Source: Lachnospiraceae bacterium AC2028
GTDB lineage: Bacteria; Bacillota; Clostridia; Lachnospirales; Lachnospiraceae
Direction: 5' to 3'
Assembly: GCA_000702685.1 (NCBI GenBank)
Contig: JNJD01000007.1
Location: 248,001-312,000 of the forward strand
Length of the DNA: 64,000 nt
In this document: piece by piece, positions 36,016-44,977 of the stretch
How the letters are laid out: each line of letters begins with the position of its first letter
How positions within the stretch are numbered: the first letter of the stretch is position 1
Position numbers and translations under genes: made by a program
The notes under the pieces: model-generated
What the model was told of the DNA's origin: nothing
Seen by the model: the letters and a program-made list of their open reading frames with translations, nothing else
The model's database searches: none

Positions 36016-36755
36016 GTCGGTGACCAGTCAGCCTTGATCTCCGCATAGGCTTTCTCTATGATCCCGCCTACATATCCGCCGATATTTTTGAGGGTTTCCT
36101 TGTCCAGGGATTTGGGATCCACGGGATCACAGAACTGAACGATGACAAAAGAACCCTTCATCAGATGCTTCTTCATTATGTGGTCCGTTCCGACGATTGC
36201 CATGGGCTGGATAAGTACATTTCCCTTGGTTGCGACCTTGAAGCTTCCGTTATGCATAGGAAGCAGCTTATCGGATTCAGGATCCTTGTTTCTGGTGCCT
36301 TCCGGGAATACCAGGATGGATGTTCCGGTCTTGACCATCTCAATGGCATCGAGTATGACCTGAAGTCCCTTCTTGGTATTGCTTCTGTCCAGGAACAGGC
36401 AGCGGAGAAGTACCATCCAGATGTTCAGAAGAGGGATCTTCGCTGTTGACTTCTTGGCAATAACACCCGTGGGGCATTTGCACAGGGGGTATCCGACGAC
36501 TATATCGAACAGGCTCCTGTGATTGGCTACATACAGAAGAGCTCCGTCCTTCGGGACCTTTTCCGCACCCCTCACCTCGAGCTTGATGCCGCAGACATGG
36601 CTTACGCTCCTGAAGCCCCACATGACCGTGGAATTGGCCAGTTTATCGGCTCCGGAGGGATTGAATTTCCTCATTACCGCACATACGATCATAAGGGGGA
36701 TCGTAAAAATAAGGAAAAGTGCTACGTATATTGCTGTAAGGACAAGTCTTATCAT
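36006..36755 (-). CDS. plsC: 1-acyl-sn-glycerol-3-phosphate acyltransferase
   Basis: 249 aa from the ATG at 36755, with AGG eight nt upstream; a GTG at 36764 overlaps that site. One N-terminal membrane helix, then the NHRSLFD (HX4D) motif at about 78-84 and FPEGTRN at about 150-156. It acylates lysophosphatidate to phosphatidate, using chains made by the operon at 8540-18217. It lies 34 nt after the GH9-like lipoprotein gene. Confidence 0.93.
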   Translation of the reverse strand: MIRLVLTAIYVALFLIFTIPLMIVCAVMRKFNPSGADKLANSTVMWGFRSVSHVCGIKLEVRGAEKVPKDGALLYVANHRSLFDIVVGYPLCKCPTGVIAKKSTAKIPLLNIWMVLLRCLFLDRSNTKKGLQVILDAIEMVKTGTSILVFPEGTRNKDPESDKLLPMHNGSFKVATKGNVLIQPMAIVGTDHIMKKHLMKGSFVIVQFCDPVDPKSLDKETLKNIGGYVGGIIEKAYAEIKADWSPTGH

Positions 36756-36789
36756 TTCGTTCACCTATCTGTTATTAACTATATGTTAA

Positions 36790-38049
36790 TTACATCTTTT
36801 CTTCCGATTCCAGCTGTGCCATACAGCTGTAGACCAGATAATAGAAACCGGTCTCATTTTCTTCGGAAGTATATACCGAGGATTCAACATTCAGCCCCGA
36901 AAGATAATGGAGCATCATCTGCATCGTACGGTCATATTCATATCCCTTAAGGATATAATTGGCACACATAAGGGTTCTGATATAGCCGATCATCTCCCCG
37001 CTTCCGCCGGTCTGGGAATACATCGGATCGGTGATCTCTCTTTTGCGGTTATTGATGGACTGCGCATCGGCCAGGATCGAATCGACGAGCATATCGCACA
37101 GCTCCTTATCAACGGCCTGCCTGGTGACAATATATGTCATTGCGCCGTACATATAGCCTTCATCGGGATGAACATCCCCCGATGAAAAGAAATCCTTATA
37201 ATTCACCAGTTCCGTTTCGTAAGCGCTTTCCCCGGACGCCCTGTAAAGCTCCGCAAGAGCCCTGAATGCCGCGGAATCGCTCTTTACCACATTTCCGCTC
37301 TGGGAATATATGGCCGATGCCTTCTGAAGGCATTCTGTGGCGAGAGAGCTGTCATAGCTTTTATACAGAAAACTGAATTTGGCGAGTATCGTGGAATACA
37401 TTACCGCTTCCGTACCGACACTTCCTTCGTAATCCCTGCCCGATATCCAGTCCCTTACGCAGACAAGTTCATCCGGAGCACCCGATACGACATCCGTCTC
37501 CGAAACTTCATCGGTTCCGGACAGACCTGCGTACCATTCATATGCCTGGAGATAATCGAGCACTGTGGCGGGATCGGCGCTCAGGTCCCTGCAGCTTTCC
37601 ATAATAAGGCTCTCGGTTTTATCCGTAAGCTGTACGTACAGATCCTCGGATATCGGAAAAACCTCCGAGCATCCGTAAACATCGCACTGCACCATGTATC
37701 TTCCGGGAATTACCAGATCCGAAAAATCGGCTATGAGAAGCTGGTCGTTACCCTTTGCACCGGAAAATTCTCCCTCGTATACGATCTTATCCGAATCAAC
37801 ATCCACGATCCGGAACGTATCGACCGGCCCGGCATTCTCATTCATCCTGAGATAAGCATATTTTTCCGAATCACGCGAATAACCGTTAAGATCGGTCATC
37901 ACATTCGGGGACGAAGAAGGAACCACGTAATCAAGCACCGCTACAGGCTCCATACTTCTCCCGCTGAGGGATACGCCTTCCGAGCATGCCGAAAGAAGTA
38001 ATATCTGGCACAAAAAAAATGAGACGTATGAAATTGTATGTCTTTTCAT
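36790..38049 (-). CDS. Lipoprotein with cellulase N-terminal Ig-like domain and GH9-like helical fold
   Basis: 419 aa from the ATG at 38049. The lipobox LLLSAC (Cys about 22) makes it a membrane lipoprotein. Residues about 33-130 match the Ig-like domain in front of family 9 glycoside hydrolases (LRMNENAGPVDTFRIVD; PGRYMVQCD). The rest is helical and GH9-like in spacing (AFRALAELYRASGES), but the catalytic DAGDY motif and the C-terminal acid/base region are not seen. So binding or a structural role is likelier than hydrolysis. plsC follows closely. Confidence 0.7.
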   Translation of the reverse strand: MKRHTISYVSFFLCQILLLSACSEGVSLSGRSMEPVAVLDYVVPSSSPNVMTDLNGYSRDSEKYAYLRMNENAGPVDTFRIVDVDSDKIVYEGEFSGAKGNDQLLIADFSDLVIPGRYMVQCDVYGCSEVFPISEDLYVQLTDKTESLIMESCRDLSADPATVLDYLQAYEWYAGLSGTDEVSETDVVSGAPDELVCVRDWISGRDYEGSVGTEAVMYSTILAKFSFLYKSYDSSLATECLQKASAIYSQSGNVVKSDSAAFRALAELYRASGESAYETELVNYKDFFSSGDVHPDEGYMYGAMTYIVTRQAVDKELCDMLVDSILADAQSINNRKREITDPMYSQTGGSGEMIGYIRTLMCANYILKGYEYDRTMQMMLHYLSGLNVESSVYTSEENETGFYYLVYSCMAQLESEEKM

Positions 38050-38119
38050 ACGCCCCATTTCCTCACCCGTATTCCAAACACACGGGAGTATTGTACCACT
38101 TTAACGCCCCAAAAGTCCA

Positions 38120-39289
38120 TTAACCGGCCAGATCGATCTGCTGCAGCGTACCGGCTCTTCCGTCCTCAAAAAGAAACATTCCGGTGGACCTTATTATCGC
38201 ATTTGTCTTATTCATTTCATTCTTCAGTGAAAACTCCGTATCCGAATTCATAAGATTTATCGCACCTACACCGGCATCCTTTAACGAAAGGAGTCTGTCA
38301 CCCGCAGGATCCCTGACCCAGACTTTGAGCTTATCAAAAATGTCGTCATCTTCATCGATCCATCCGTCACCGTCCGTGTCATATGCGGCAAGTTCGTCAA
38401 ATCCGTTCCCGGTCTTTGTTCCGAACAGTTCGGTCCCGTCATTTACGATGCCGTCGCCGTTTTTGTCCAGCGTAAGGAATCCGTTATTACCGGTAAGCGA
38501 ACTGATGAATTCTTTTTCACCGTCGCCGTCAAGATCAAAATAGAAATTCTGATCCGATACGGATGTGACATCCCCTCCGAGATTGATCACAAGAGGATCG
38601 TAGCACCGAATGTCTCCGGCATTCAAAAGAGTTTTCGCATAGCTTTCAAATCTTCTGCTCATGCCGACATTTATGTTGTATTCTATCTCCCTTCCGTCCT
38701 TGCATACGGCTTTCCCCTTTGCGGTAAATTTCGTGTCCTCGGATTCAATCGAGACATCACTTTGCACATAATCCACCCTCACGAATTTTACGGGCGAAAA
38801 GCTCATCCCACCGTCGGAAACGTTCACGCTGCCCGCCTGTGCGGTATTCTGCACGGCATTTGGCCCGGCATTCCGGGACATATCATATCCGTCTCTGCAG
38901 CCGGCCATCATCTCCCTGATCCTTTCCCTGAAATCTTCGAACAGAAGGGAAAAGATATAAAGAGCGGACATCTTCTCGACATAAGCATTTCCGGGTGAAT
39001 AGCTTCTCATCGGGACATCAATACGGTAGGTTCTTCCCACCGACATATTCCCGATCATGTCATCGAATGTTACAGCGTCTTCTTTTTCTTCCGCGGTATC
39101 TTCCGTCTTCTCCTTCTCAGGGGCATCATATTTTCCGAGAAGCGTATCAAGGAAAGATCCCTGTTTTGACACTCCTCCTTTTACCCCGTCTGCCGCGACT
39201 TCCGTCGCCCTAAAGCTCCTTGCTGAATAGTTCACAGCACTAAAGCTGCGTTCGGACTCCATTCCTGTGACCGAACCGTTGATCTTCAA
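38120..39289 (-). CDS. Calcium-binding EF-hand/RTX-like protein, function unknown
   Basis: 389 aa from a TTG start at 39289, chosen because AAAGGAG lies six nt upstream; an ATG at 39262 has only a poor site. The C-terminal half (about 230-345) has repeated Asp loops (DLDGDGEKE, DKNGDGIVND, DTDGDGWIDEDDD) and the DPLVINLGG and TELFG segments typical of calcium-binding RTX-associated domains. No signal peptide, repeats of RTX nonamers or protease motif is seen. The 5' leader (39290-39392) holds an attenuator-like structure. Confidence 0.78.
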   Translation of the reverse strand: MKINGSVTGMESERSFSAVNYSARSFRATEVAADGVKGGVSKQGSFLDTLLGKYDAPEKEKTEDTAEEKEDAVTFDDMIGNMSVGRTYRIDVPMRSYSPGNAYVEKMSALYIFSLLFEDFRERIREMMAGCRDGYDMSRNAGPNAVQNTAQAGSVNVSDGGMSFSPVKFVRVDYVQSDVSIESEDTKFTAKGKAVCKDGREIEYNINVGMSRRFESYAKTLLNAGDIRCYDPLVINLGGDVTSVSDQNFYFDLDGDGEKEFISSLTGNNGFLTLDKNGDGIVNDGTELFGTKTGNGFDELAAYDTDGDGWIDEDDDIFDKLKVWVRDPAGDRLLSLKDAGVGAINLMNSDTEFSLKNEMNKTNAIIRSTGMFLFEDGRAGTLQQIDLAG

Positions 39290-39341
39290 TATGTTCTCCT
39301 TTCTTTTTCGCTCACAGAAAAAAAGCAACAAAAATAACGCT

Positions 39342-39392
39342 CTCCGGGATTCCGGAGCTGCACTCCCGGACCCGCACGGGTCCTGTGAATCC
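39342..39392 (-). promoter_or_regulatory. Riboswitch- or attenuator-like leader with competing folds
   Basis: On the minus strand GGATTC (39392-39387) can pair with GAATCC (39352-39347), closing a three-way junction with hairpins GGACCC/GGGTCC (39383-39368) and GGAG/CTCC (39366-39354). Alternatively CTCCGG/CCGGAG (39357-39342) forms a stem followed by T-rich sequence (TTATTTTTG...TTTTTTT), a terminator. The two folds share bases, so they exclude each other. No known riboswitch family is recognised. Confidence 0.5.
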
Positions 39393-39433
39393 TTTCTGCG
39401 TCTGCTTTCCTGTCTGTGAAATTTTATCAAAGC

Positions 39434-39466
39434 AAAAGAGCAGAGGCTGTTTTGCTTCTGCTCTTT
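39434..39466 (-). terminator. Terminator after the SseB-family gene
   Basis: On the minus strand the stem AAAGAGCAGA...TCTGCTCTTT (39466-39434) is followed by a broken T run (TTGCTTT), 26 nt past the stop at 39492. Confidence 0.65.
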
Positions 39467-39491
39467 ATATCGGATGATCTATGAAAAATAA

Positions 39492-40085
39492 TTAGTCTTC
39501 GTTCTTTTTTTCTCCGAAGGGAAACCGGATGATATCTCCGTCTTTTTCAATGTCCCGTCCCATATTCTTTGTAGCCTTTTCGAGTCTTGCCCTTGCTTCC
39601 TGCGCTCTCTTTGCGACAATGTTCATCATAAGGCTCTTGGGAATGACAATGTTTTCCATGAACGGATTGATCACTATTCCGTAGGTCGTATTCTCGGAAC
39701 CGTCGGGGCCGGGAGTCAGGATGAACTTGGCCATATCGGCAAGCTTTACGGTGACTGCTTCGGAGATGAATTCTTCGGGAAGCTTGGATGTTCCTTCAAG
39801 AGTTCTGGCTTTTTCCAGAGCCGCATTGTCGGTAAACACGACAAAGAATCTTCTTCCGTCGGCACCGGTGAGAACCGGAAAGCGGACGATATGCTTTTTG
39901 TCCATAAGCTTCTCTCCGTCTTCTCCGACTTCAGCCTTTACATCGGCGGGAGCGAGGAGTTCCGCCTTATCAAGCTGTTCAAGGAACATGACCTGATGTG
40001 CGGGATCGGGAGTTTTTCCGTCAGACTTGATGAGCTGCATGGCACCCACAAGCATTGGATTGGATACTGTCTTATTGATCTCCAT
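39492..40085 (-). CDS. SseB-family protein
   Basis: 197 aa. Residues about 25-115 resemble the SseB N-terminal domain (FLEQLDKAELLAPADVK; FPVLTGADGRRFFVVFTD), and about 118-160 match its SseB C-terminal strand-helix pair (INPFMENIVIPKSLMMNIV). SseB proteins are of unclear function. AGGAGA precedes the ATG. It lies 1 nt after the hydratase stop, so the two are probably one transcript. A second, longer SseB-like protein lies at 24209-25609. Confidence 0.8.
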   Translation of the reverse strand: MEINKTVSNPMLVGAMQLIKSDGKTPDPAHQVMFLEQLDKAELLAPADVKAEVGEDGEKLMDKKHIVRFPVLTGADGRRFFVVFTDNAALEKARTLEGTSKLPEEFISEAVTVKLADMAKFILTPGPDGSENTTYGIVINPFMENIVIPKSLMMNIVAKRAQEARARLEKATKNMGRDIEKDGDIIRFPFGEKKNED

Positions 40086-40086
40086 C

Positions 40087-42381
40087 TTATCTCCTGTTGT
40101 AATTGATGAGGCATCCCTTAAGGATTATCTCTCTCTCCTCATCGGTAAGGCTTCCGAGAGTCATGGTGAATTCCTTCATCTGTCCGGATGCAGCATCAAC
40201 GGTGTATGCCTTTACGCTGTCGGTCTTATCGATGACAGCCTGCTTGATTCCCGGAACAAAGATATAATCAAGGTTCTTGAAGGGAAGGTCTCCTGCGGGA
40301 ACAATGAAGGGAAGCATGCCCCAGTTGATCAGATTTGATCTGTATCTCTTGGTAGCATATTCATTCGCGATATTGGCCCATCCGCCGAGAACTCTCTGAC
40401 ATGACGCCGCCTGCTCTCTTGCGGAACCGTCTCCGGGCTTTACGGCGAAGATCGTGGAACCGATACCGGTATTGGACTCGCTTACATCGGCAAAGGTCTT
40501 CTGTACGGTCTTAACGGCACTTGCTATCTCATCGCTCATCTTATCGAAGGTCGTGCCTTCTTCTCTCTTTTCCTCCTGCGCACGGACTTCCTTGGCACGT
40601 CCGACATACTCGGGGTCTTTTCTAGAAAGTGCGAACTCCGCAAGTCCGAGAGGATTTGATCTGTAGCTTGAAGTCTCACCCGAAGGGATAAGCTCATCCG
40701 TGGTGGTAACGGGATCGTGGATCTCGGATACTACCTTGATGAGGAGATTGTCCTGAAGAGCGGGCATCTTCGGCCAATCCTTGATGTTGGGTCCGAGGAT
40801 AAGCTGCTCATCGGGATTTGCAACATTCTTGGAATCGAATACTCTCTTCTGATAGATACCTGCATCAAAGTGATACTGATATTTGTTGTAGGTGCACTCG
40901 AAATTCTCCGCACTTGTAAGCACGCCGCCGTTTGCCGCGGTTGCCGCAATACTTCTCGCATCCATGAGTGCAACGGATGCAACCTGGCCGTTCTGTACCT
41001 TGGAGCCCTCTCTGTTGGGGAAGTTCCTGGTCGAGTGACGGATACTGAACGCGTTGTTGGAAGGAGTATCTCCGGCGCCGAAGCAGGGTCCGCAGAATGC
41101 GGTCTTGAGGATCGCACCGGTCTCGAGGATCTTCGCAGCGCAGCCGTTCTTGATGATCTCCATATATACGGGCATTGAAGCGGGATATACACTGAGCGTG
41201 AATTCTCCGTCTCCGATCGAAGCACCGTTTAAGATATCTGCGGCAGCACAGATATTTTCAAATCCGCCGCCGGCACATCCTGCGATGATACCCTGATCCA
41301 CATGGAACTTGCCGTCACGGAGCTTCGACATGAGTTCGAAGCTTACCTTGTCACCGAATGAAACCTTTGCTCTCTGCTCAGCCTCGTGGATGATATCCTC
41401 GGGATTTGCATTGAACTCATCGATGGTAAATGCGTTGCTGGGATGGAAGGGCATTGCGATCATGGGCTTGATCTCGGAAAGATCAACGATCACCGCTCCG
41501 TCATAATATGCAACCGCTCCGGGATCCATCTTGGAATATGCATCTCCGCGTCCGTGGATCTCAAGGAATTCCTTGGTATTATCGTCGGTTACCCAAATAG
41601 ATGACAGACATGTCGTTTCTGTGGTCATTACGTCGACACCGATACGGAAATCTTCGGAAAGATTTGCAACGCCGGGTCCTACGAACTCCATTACCTTATT
41701 CTTGACATATCCGTTTGCGAATACGGCACCGATTATGGCGATCGCAACGTCCTGAGGTCCTACTCCCCTTCTGGGCGAACCGGTAAGATAAATAGCAACA
41801 ACTCCGGGCATCGCTACATCATAGGTCTGACCGAGGAGCTGCTTGACAAGCTCGGGACCGCCCTCGCCCATTGCCATGGTTCCGAGTGCACCGTATCTGG
41901 TGTGGGAATCCGAACCGAGGATCATCCTGCCGCATCCGGCCATCATCTCACGCTCGAACTGGTGGATGACTGCCTGGTGAGGAGGAACATAGATTCCGCC
42001 GTACTTTCTTGCTGCGGAAAGACCGAAGACATGGTCATCCTCGTTGATGGTTCCGCCTACCGCACAGAGTGAATTGTGGCAGTTGGTAAGAACGTAAGGG
42101 ATGGGGAACTTCTCAAGTCCCGATGCTCTCGCGGTCTGGATGATGCCGACGAATGTGATATCGTGGCTTGCAAGCGAATCGAACTTGATCTTCAGCTGAT
42201 CCATGTTTCCCGAAGTGTTGTGCTTCTCCAGGATGCCGTAAGCCATTGTCTCTTTCTTCGCCTGCTCTTTGTCCGGAGCACTTCCCGTAAGGGATGTAAC
42301 CTTAGCCTGGGCTTCGTTATTATCCTCCACAAGCTCGGTTCCGTTAATGAGATATGCTCCGCCGTCTGTTAATCTGATCAT
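40087..42381 (-). CDS. Aconitase-family hydratase
   Basis: 764 aa. Aconitase superfamily: [13 protein letters not shown] (about 100-112), [12 protein letters not shown] (about 157-168), the iron-sulfur ligands in GCAGGG (about 373-378) and [12 protein letters not shown] (about 438-449). It is closer to the YbhJ-type hydratases than to AcnA/AcnB, so the substrate may not be citrate. AGGAG precedes the ATG. Short hairpin at 42401-42427 upstream. An SseB-family gene follows directly. Confidence 0.85.
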   Translation of the reverse strand: MIRLTDGGAYLINGTELVEDNNEAQAKVTSLTGSAPDKEQAKKETMAYGILEKHNTSGNMDQLKIKFDSLASHDITFVGIIQTARASGLEKFPIPYVLTNCHNSLCAVGGTINEDDHVFGLSAARKYGGIYVPPHQAVIHQFEREMMAGCGRMILGSDSHTRYGALGTMAMGEGGPELVKQLLGQTYDVAMPGVVAIYLTGSPRRGVGPQDVAIAIIGAVFANGYVKNKVMEFVGPGVANLSEDFRIGVDVMTTETTCLSSIWVTDDNTKEFLEIHGRGDAYSKMDPGAVAYYDGAVIVDLSEIKPMIAMPFHPSNAFTIDEFNANPEDIIHEAEQRAKVSFGDKVSFELMSKLRDGKFHVDQGIIAGCAGGGFENICAAADILNGASIGDGEFTLSVYPASMPVYMEIIKNGCAAKILETGAILKTAFCGPCFGAGDTPSNNAFSIRHSTRNFPNREGSKVQNGQVASVALMDARSIAATAANGGVLTSAENFECTYNKYQYHFDAGIYQKRVFDSKNVANPDEQLILGPNIKDWPKMPALQDNLLIKVVSEIHDPVTTTDELIPSGETSSYRSNPLGLAEFALSRKDPEYVGRAKEVRAQEEKREEGTTFDKMSDEIASAVKTVQKTFADVSESNTGIGSTIFAVKPGDGSAREQAASCQRVLGGWANIANEYATKRYRSNLINWGMLPFIVPAGDLPFKNLDYIFVPGIKQAVIDKTDSVKAYTVDAASGQMKEFTMTLGSLTDEEREIILKGCLINYNRR

Positions 42382-42400
42382 TTGTTTCTCCTCGAAAATG

Positions 42401-42427
42401 TACCGGAGCAGGTTCTCTACTCCGGTA
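42401..42427. repeat. Inverted repeat between glycogen phosphorylase and hydratase genes
   Basis: TACCGGAG (42401-42408) and CTCCGGTA (42420-42427), loop 11 nt, 10 nt past the phosphorylase stop. It lacks a proper T run, so it may be a weak terminator or mRNA-stabilising hairpin. Confidence 0.5.
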
Positions 42428-42436
42428 GCCGTTTGG

Positions 42437-44947
42437 TTATTTATTTGATCCGGAAGATTTCTTCCTGGAAAGAACTACTTTATCCAGATGCCAGATCTCA
42501 TCCACATACTGCTGGATGGTTCTGTCGGATGTAAACTTGCCCGAGCAAGCCACATTCATGATGGCACTGTGTGCCCATTTAGCCTGGTCATTATAGAAGT
42601 CTACGATCCTTGCCCTTGCATCCGAGTAAGACTTGAAATCCTTGAGGATGAAGTAGGTATCCGCCTTAGCCGTGCACTGGGTGTTCAGAAGGCTGTTGTA
42701 AAGAGGTCTGAACAGTTCGGTGTCGGGCGAATATGTTCCGTTGATCAGCTGCATGAGTACGCGTCTGATATCGGGATCGTTGTTGAAGATCTGCATGGGA
42801 TCGTATCCGCCGTTATTCTCGAAGCCGATGACTTCGTCGGAACTCATACCGAAAATGAATGCATTATCGTCTCCGACTTCCTTGACGATCTCTACGTTTG
42901 CTCCGTCCATGGTTCCGAGTGTAAGGGCACCGTTGAGCATGAACTTCATGTTACCGGTTCCGGATGCTTCCTTGGAAGCGGTCGAGATCTGCTCGGAAAC
43001 ATCGGATGCCGCGAAGATGAGCTCCGCATTCGATACATTGTAGTTCTCGATGAAGACAATCTTCATAAGACCCTTTACATCGGGATCGTTATTGACAACA
43101 TCGGCAACGGAATTGATCAGCTTGATGGTAAGCTTTGCGTTCCTGTAGCCTGCCGCAGCCTTTGCTCCGAAGATGAATGTTCTCGGAGTGAATTCCATAT
43201 CAGGATGATCCTTGAGCTCGTTGTACAGATACATGATATGGAGAATGTTCATCAGCTGTCTCTTGTACTCGTGGAGACGCTTGACCTGTACATCGAATAT
43301 GGATCTGGGATCGACATCTATTCCGTTATGCTCGGAGATGTACTCGGCAAGGCGGACCTTGTTGCGGTACTTGATGTTCATGAATTCCTTCTGAGCCTTC
43401 TTGTCATCCGCATAGATCGCAAGCTCATGGATGTGGGGAAGATCGGTGATCCACTCATCTCCGATATGATCTGTGATCCAGTCGGCAAGAAGAGGATTTC
43501 CGTGAAGGAGGAATCTTCTCTGTGTGATGCCGTTGGTCTTGTTGTTGAATCTCTCGGGGAACATCTCATAGAAGTCCCTGAGTTCCTGCTTCTTGAGTAT
43601 CTCGGTATGAAGCTCGGCAACACCGTTTACGGAATATCCGGCAACGATAGCCATATGAGCCATCTTGACCTGTCCGTCGTAGATGATCGCCATCTTGCGG
43701 ATCTTCTCATCCACATTGACGCCGGTGTTTGCATACTTTTCCTTGATCTGCTCGATGAATCTTCTGTTGATCTCTTCGACGATCTGGTAGATTCTGGGAA
43801 GAAGTCTGCTGAAGAGTTCGATGGGCCACTTCTCAAGAGCTTCGCTCATGATGGTATGGTTTGTATATGCGCAGGTCTTGGTGGTAACTTCCCACGCCTC
43901 ATCCCATGAAAGACCATGATCGTCCATAAGGACTCTCATAAGCTCTGCGATCGCAACGGTGGGATGCGTATCATTGAGCTGGAAGGTGACCTTCTCATGG
44001 AACTTCTTTATATCCTTGTGTGAACGCATGTATTTCTCAACAGCTTCCTGAACGGATGCCGAGATGAAGAAATACTGCTGCTTAAGTCTGAGTTCCTTGC
44101 CGGCATAGTGATTATCGTTGGGGTAGAGAACCTCGACGATGTTCCTTGCAAGATTTTCCTGTTCAACGGATCTCTGGTAATCACCCTTGTCGAATGCATC
44201 GAGCTGGAAGCACTCAACGGGCTCTGCGTCCCAGATCCTGAGTGTATTTACGATTCCGTTTCCATAACCGACGATGGGAATATCGAAGGGAACGGCTCTT
44301 ACACACTGGTAATCCTTCTGGGTAAAGATGCCTCTTCCGTTTTCATCGGTCTGAACATCAACGTATCCGCCGAACTTGATGGTCTTGGCATATTCGGGAC
44401 GGCGGAGTTCGAAGGGATTGCCGTTGGCAAGCCAGTTATCGGGAACCTCTACCTGATAACCGTCCTTGATCTTCTGCTTGAACATTCCGTAGCGGTAACG
44501 GATGCCGCAGCCGTATGCGGGATATCCGAGAGTAGCGAGCGAATCGAGGAAACATGCTGCGAGTCTTCCGAGACCGCCGTTTCCGAGTGCCGCATCGGGC
44601 TCCTGATCCTCGACGACATTCAGATCGAGTCCCATCTCCTCACAGGCTTCCTTAACTGCTTTGTAAGCCTGCATGTTGATAAGGCTGTTTCCGAGCGCTC
44701 TTCCCATAAGGAATTCCATGGACATATAGTAGACCATCTTAGGGTCTTCCTTTTCATATGCCTCCTGGGTCTCGATCCACATATCCATGATCTGATCCTT
44801 GATGGCGTATGAAACTGCCTGGAAGATCTGCTGAGGCGATGCCTCTTCCATGGTCTTTCTGAAAAGAGTCTTTACATTGTAATTGACGCTTCTTTTGAAA
44901 AGCTCTTTGTCGAATTTATCTCTTTTTGTGACTGCAGAATTTTTCAA
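42437..44947 (-). CDS. glgP: Glycogen/starch phosphorylase
   Basis: 836 aa, usual length. Starts at TTG (44947) behind AAAGGAGG. Motifs: [20 protein letters not shown] (about 118-137), the [11 protein letters not shown] segment (about 565-575) and the PLP site [17 protein letters not shown], whose Lys binds pyridoxal phosphate. It releases glucose-1-phosphate from glycogen. It lies 30 nt after ileS with no terminator between, possibly by read-through. Confidence 0.96.
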   Translation of the reverse strand: MKNSAVTKRDKFDKELFKRSVNYNVKTLFRKTMEEASPQQIFQAVSYAIKDQIMDMWIETQEAYEKEDPKMVYYMSMEFLMGRALGNSLINMQAYKAVKEACEEMGLDLNVVEDQEPDAALGNGGLGRLAACFLDSLATLGYPAYGCGIRYRYGMFKQKIKDGYQVEVPDNWLANGNPFELRRPEYAKTIKFGGYVDVQTDENGRGIFTQKDYQCVRAVPFDIPIVGYGNGIVNTLRIWDAEPVECFQLDAFDKGDYQRSVEQENLARNIVEVLYPNDNHYAGKELRLKQQYFFISASVQEAVEKYMRSHKDIKKFHEKVTFQLNDTHPTVAIAELMRVLMDDHGLSWDEAWEVTTKTCAYTNHTIMSEALEKWPIELFSRLLPRIYQIVEEINRRFIEQIKEKYANTGVNVDEKIRKMAIIYDGQVKMAHMAIVAGYSVNGVAELHTEILKKQELRDFYEMFPERFNNKTNGITQRRFLLHGNPLLADWITDHIGDEWITDLPHIHELAIYADDKKAQKEFMNIKYRNKVRLAEYISEHNGIDVDPRSIFDVQVKRLHEYKRQLMNILHIMYLYNELKDHPDMEFTPRTFIFGAKAAAGYRNAKLTIKLINSVADVVNNDPDVKGLMKIVFIENYNVSNAELIFAASDVSEQISTASKEASGTGNMKFMLNGALTLGTMDGANVEIVKEVGDDNAFIFGMSSDEVIGFENNGGYDPMQIFNNDPDIRRVLMQLINGTYSPDTELFRPLYNSLLNTQCTAKADTYFILKDFKSYSDARARIVDFYNDQAKWAHSAIMNVACSGKFTSDRTIQQYVDEIWHLDKVVLSRKKSSGSNK

Positions 44948-44977
44948 TTTCAGTCTCCCTCCTTTTGAAAAAAATCA

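Noticed and set aside
42488-43909. Long open frame on the plus strand opposite glycogen phosphorylase
   Set aside because: It is antisense to a clearly conserved gene, and its translation shows no motif or ribosome site.
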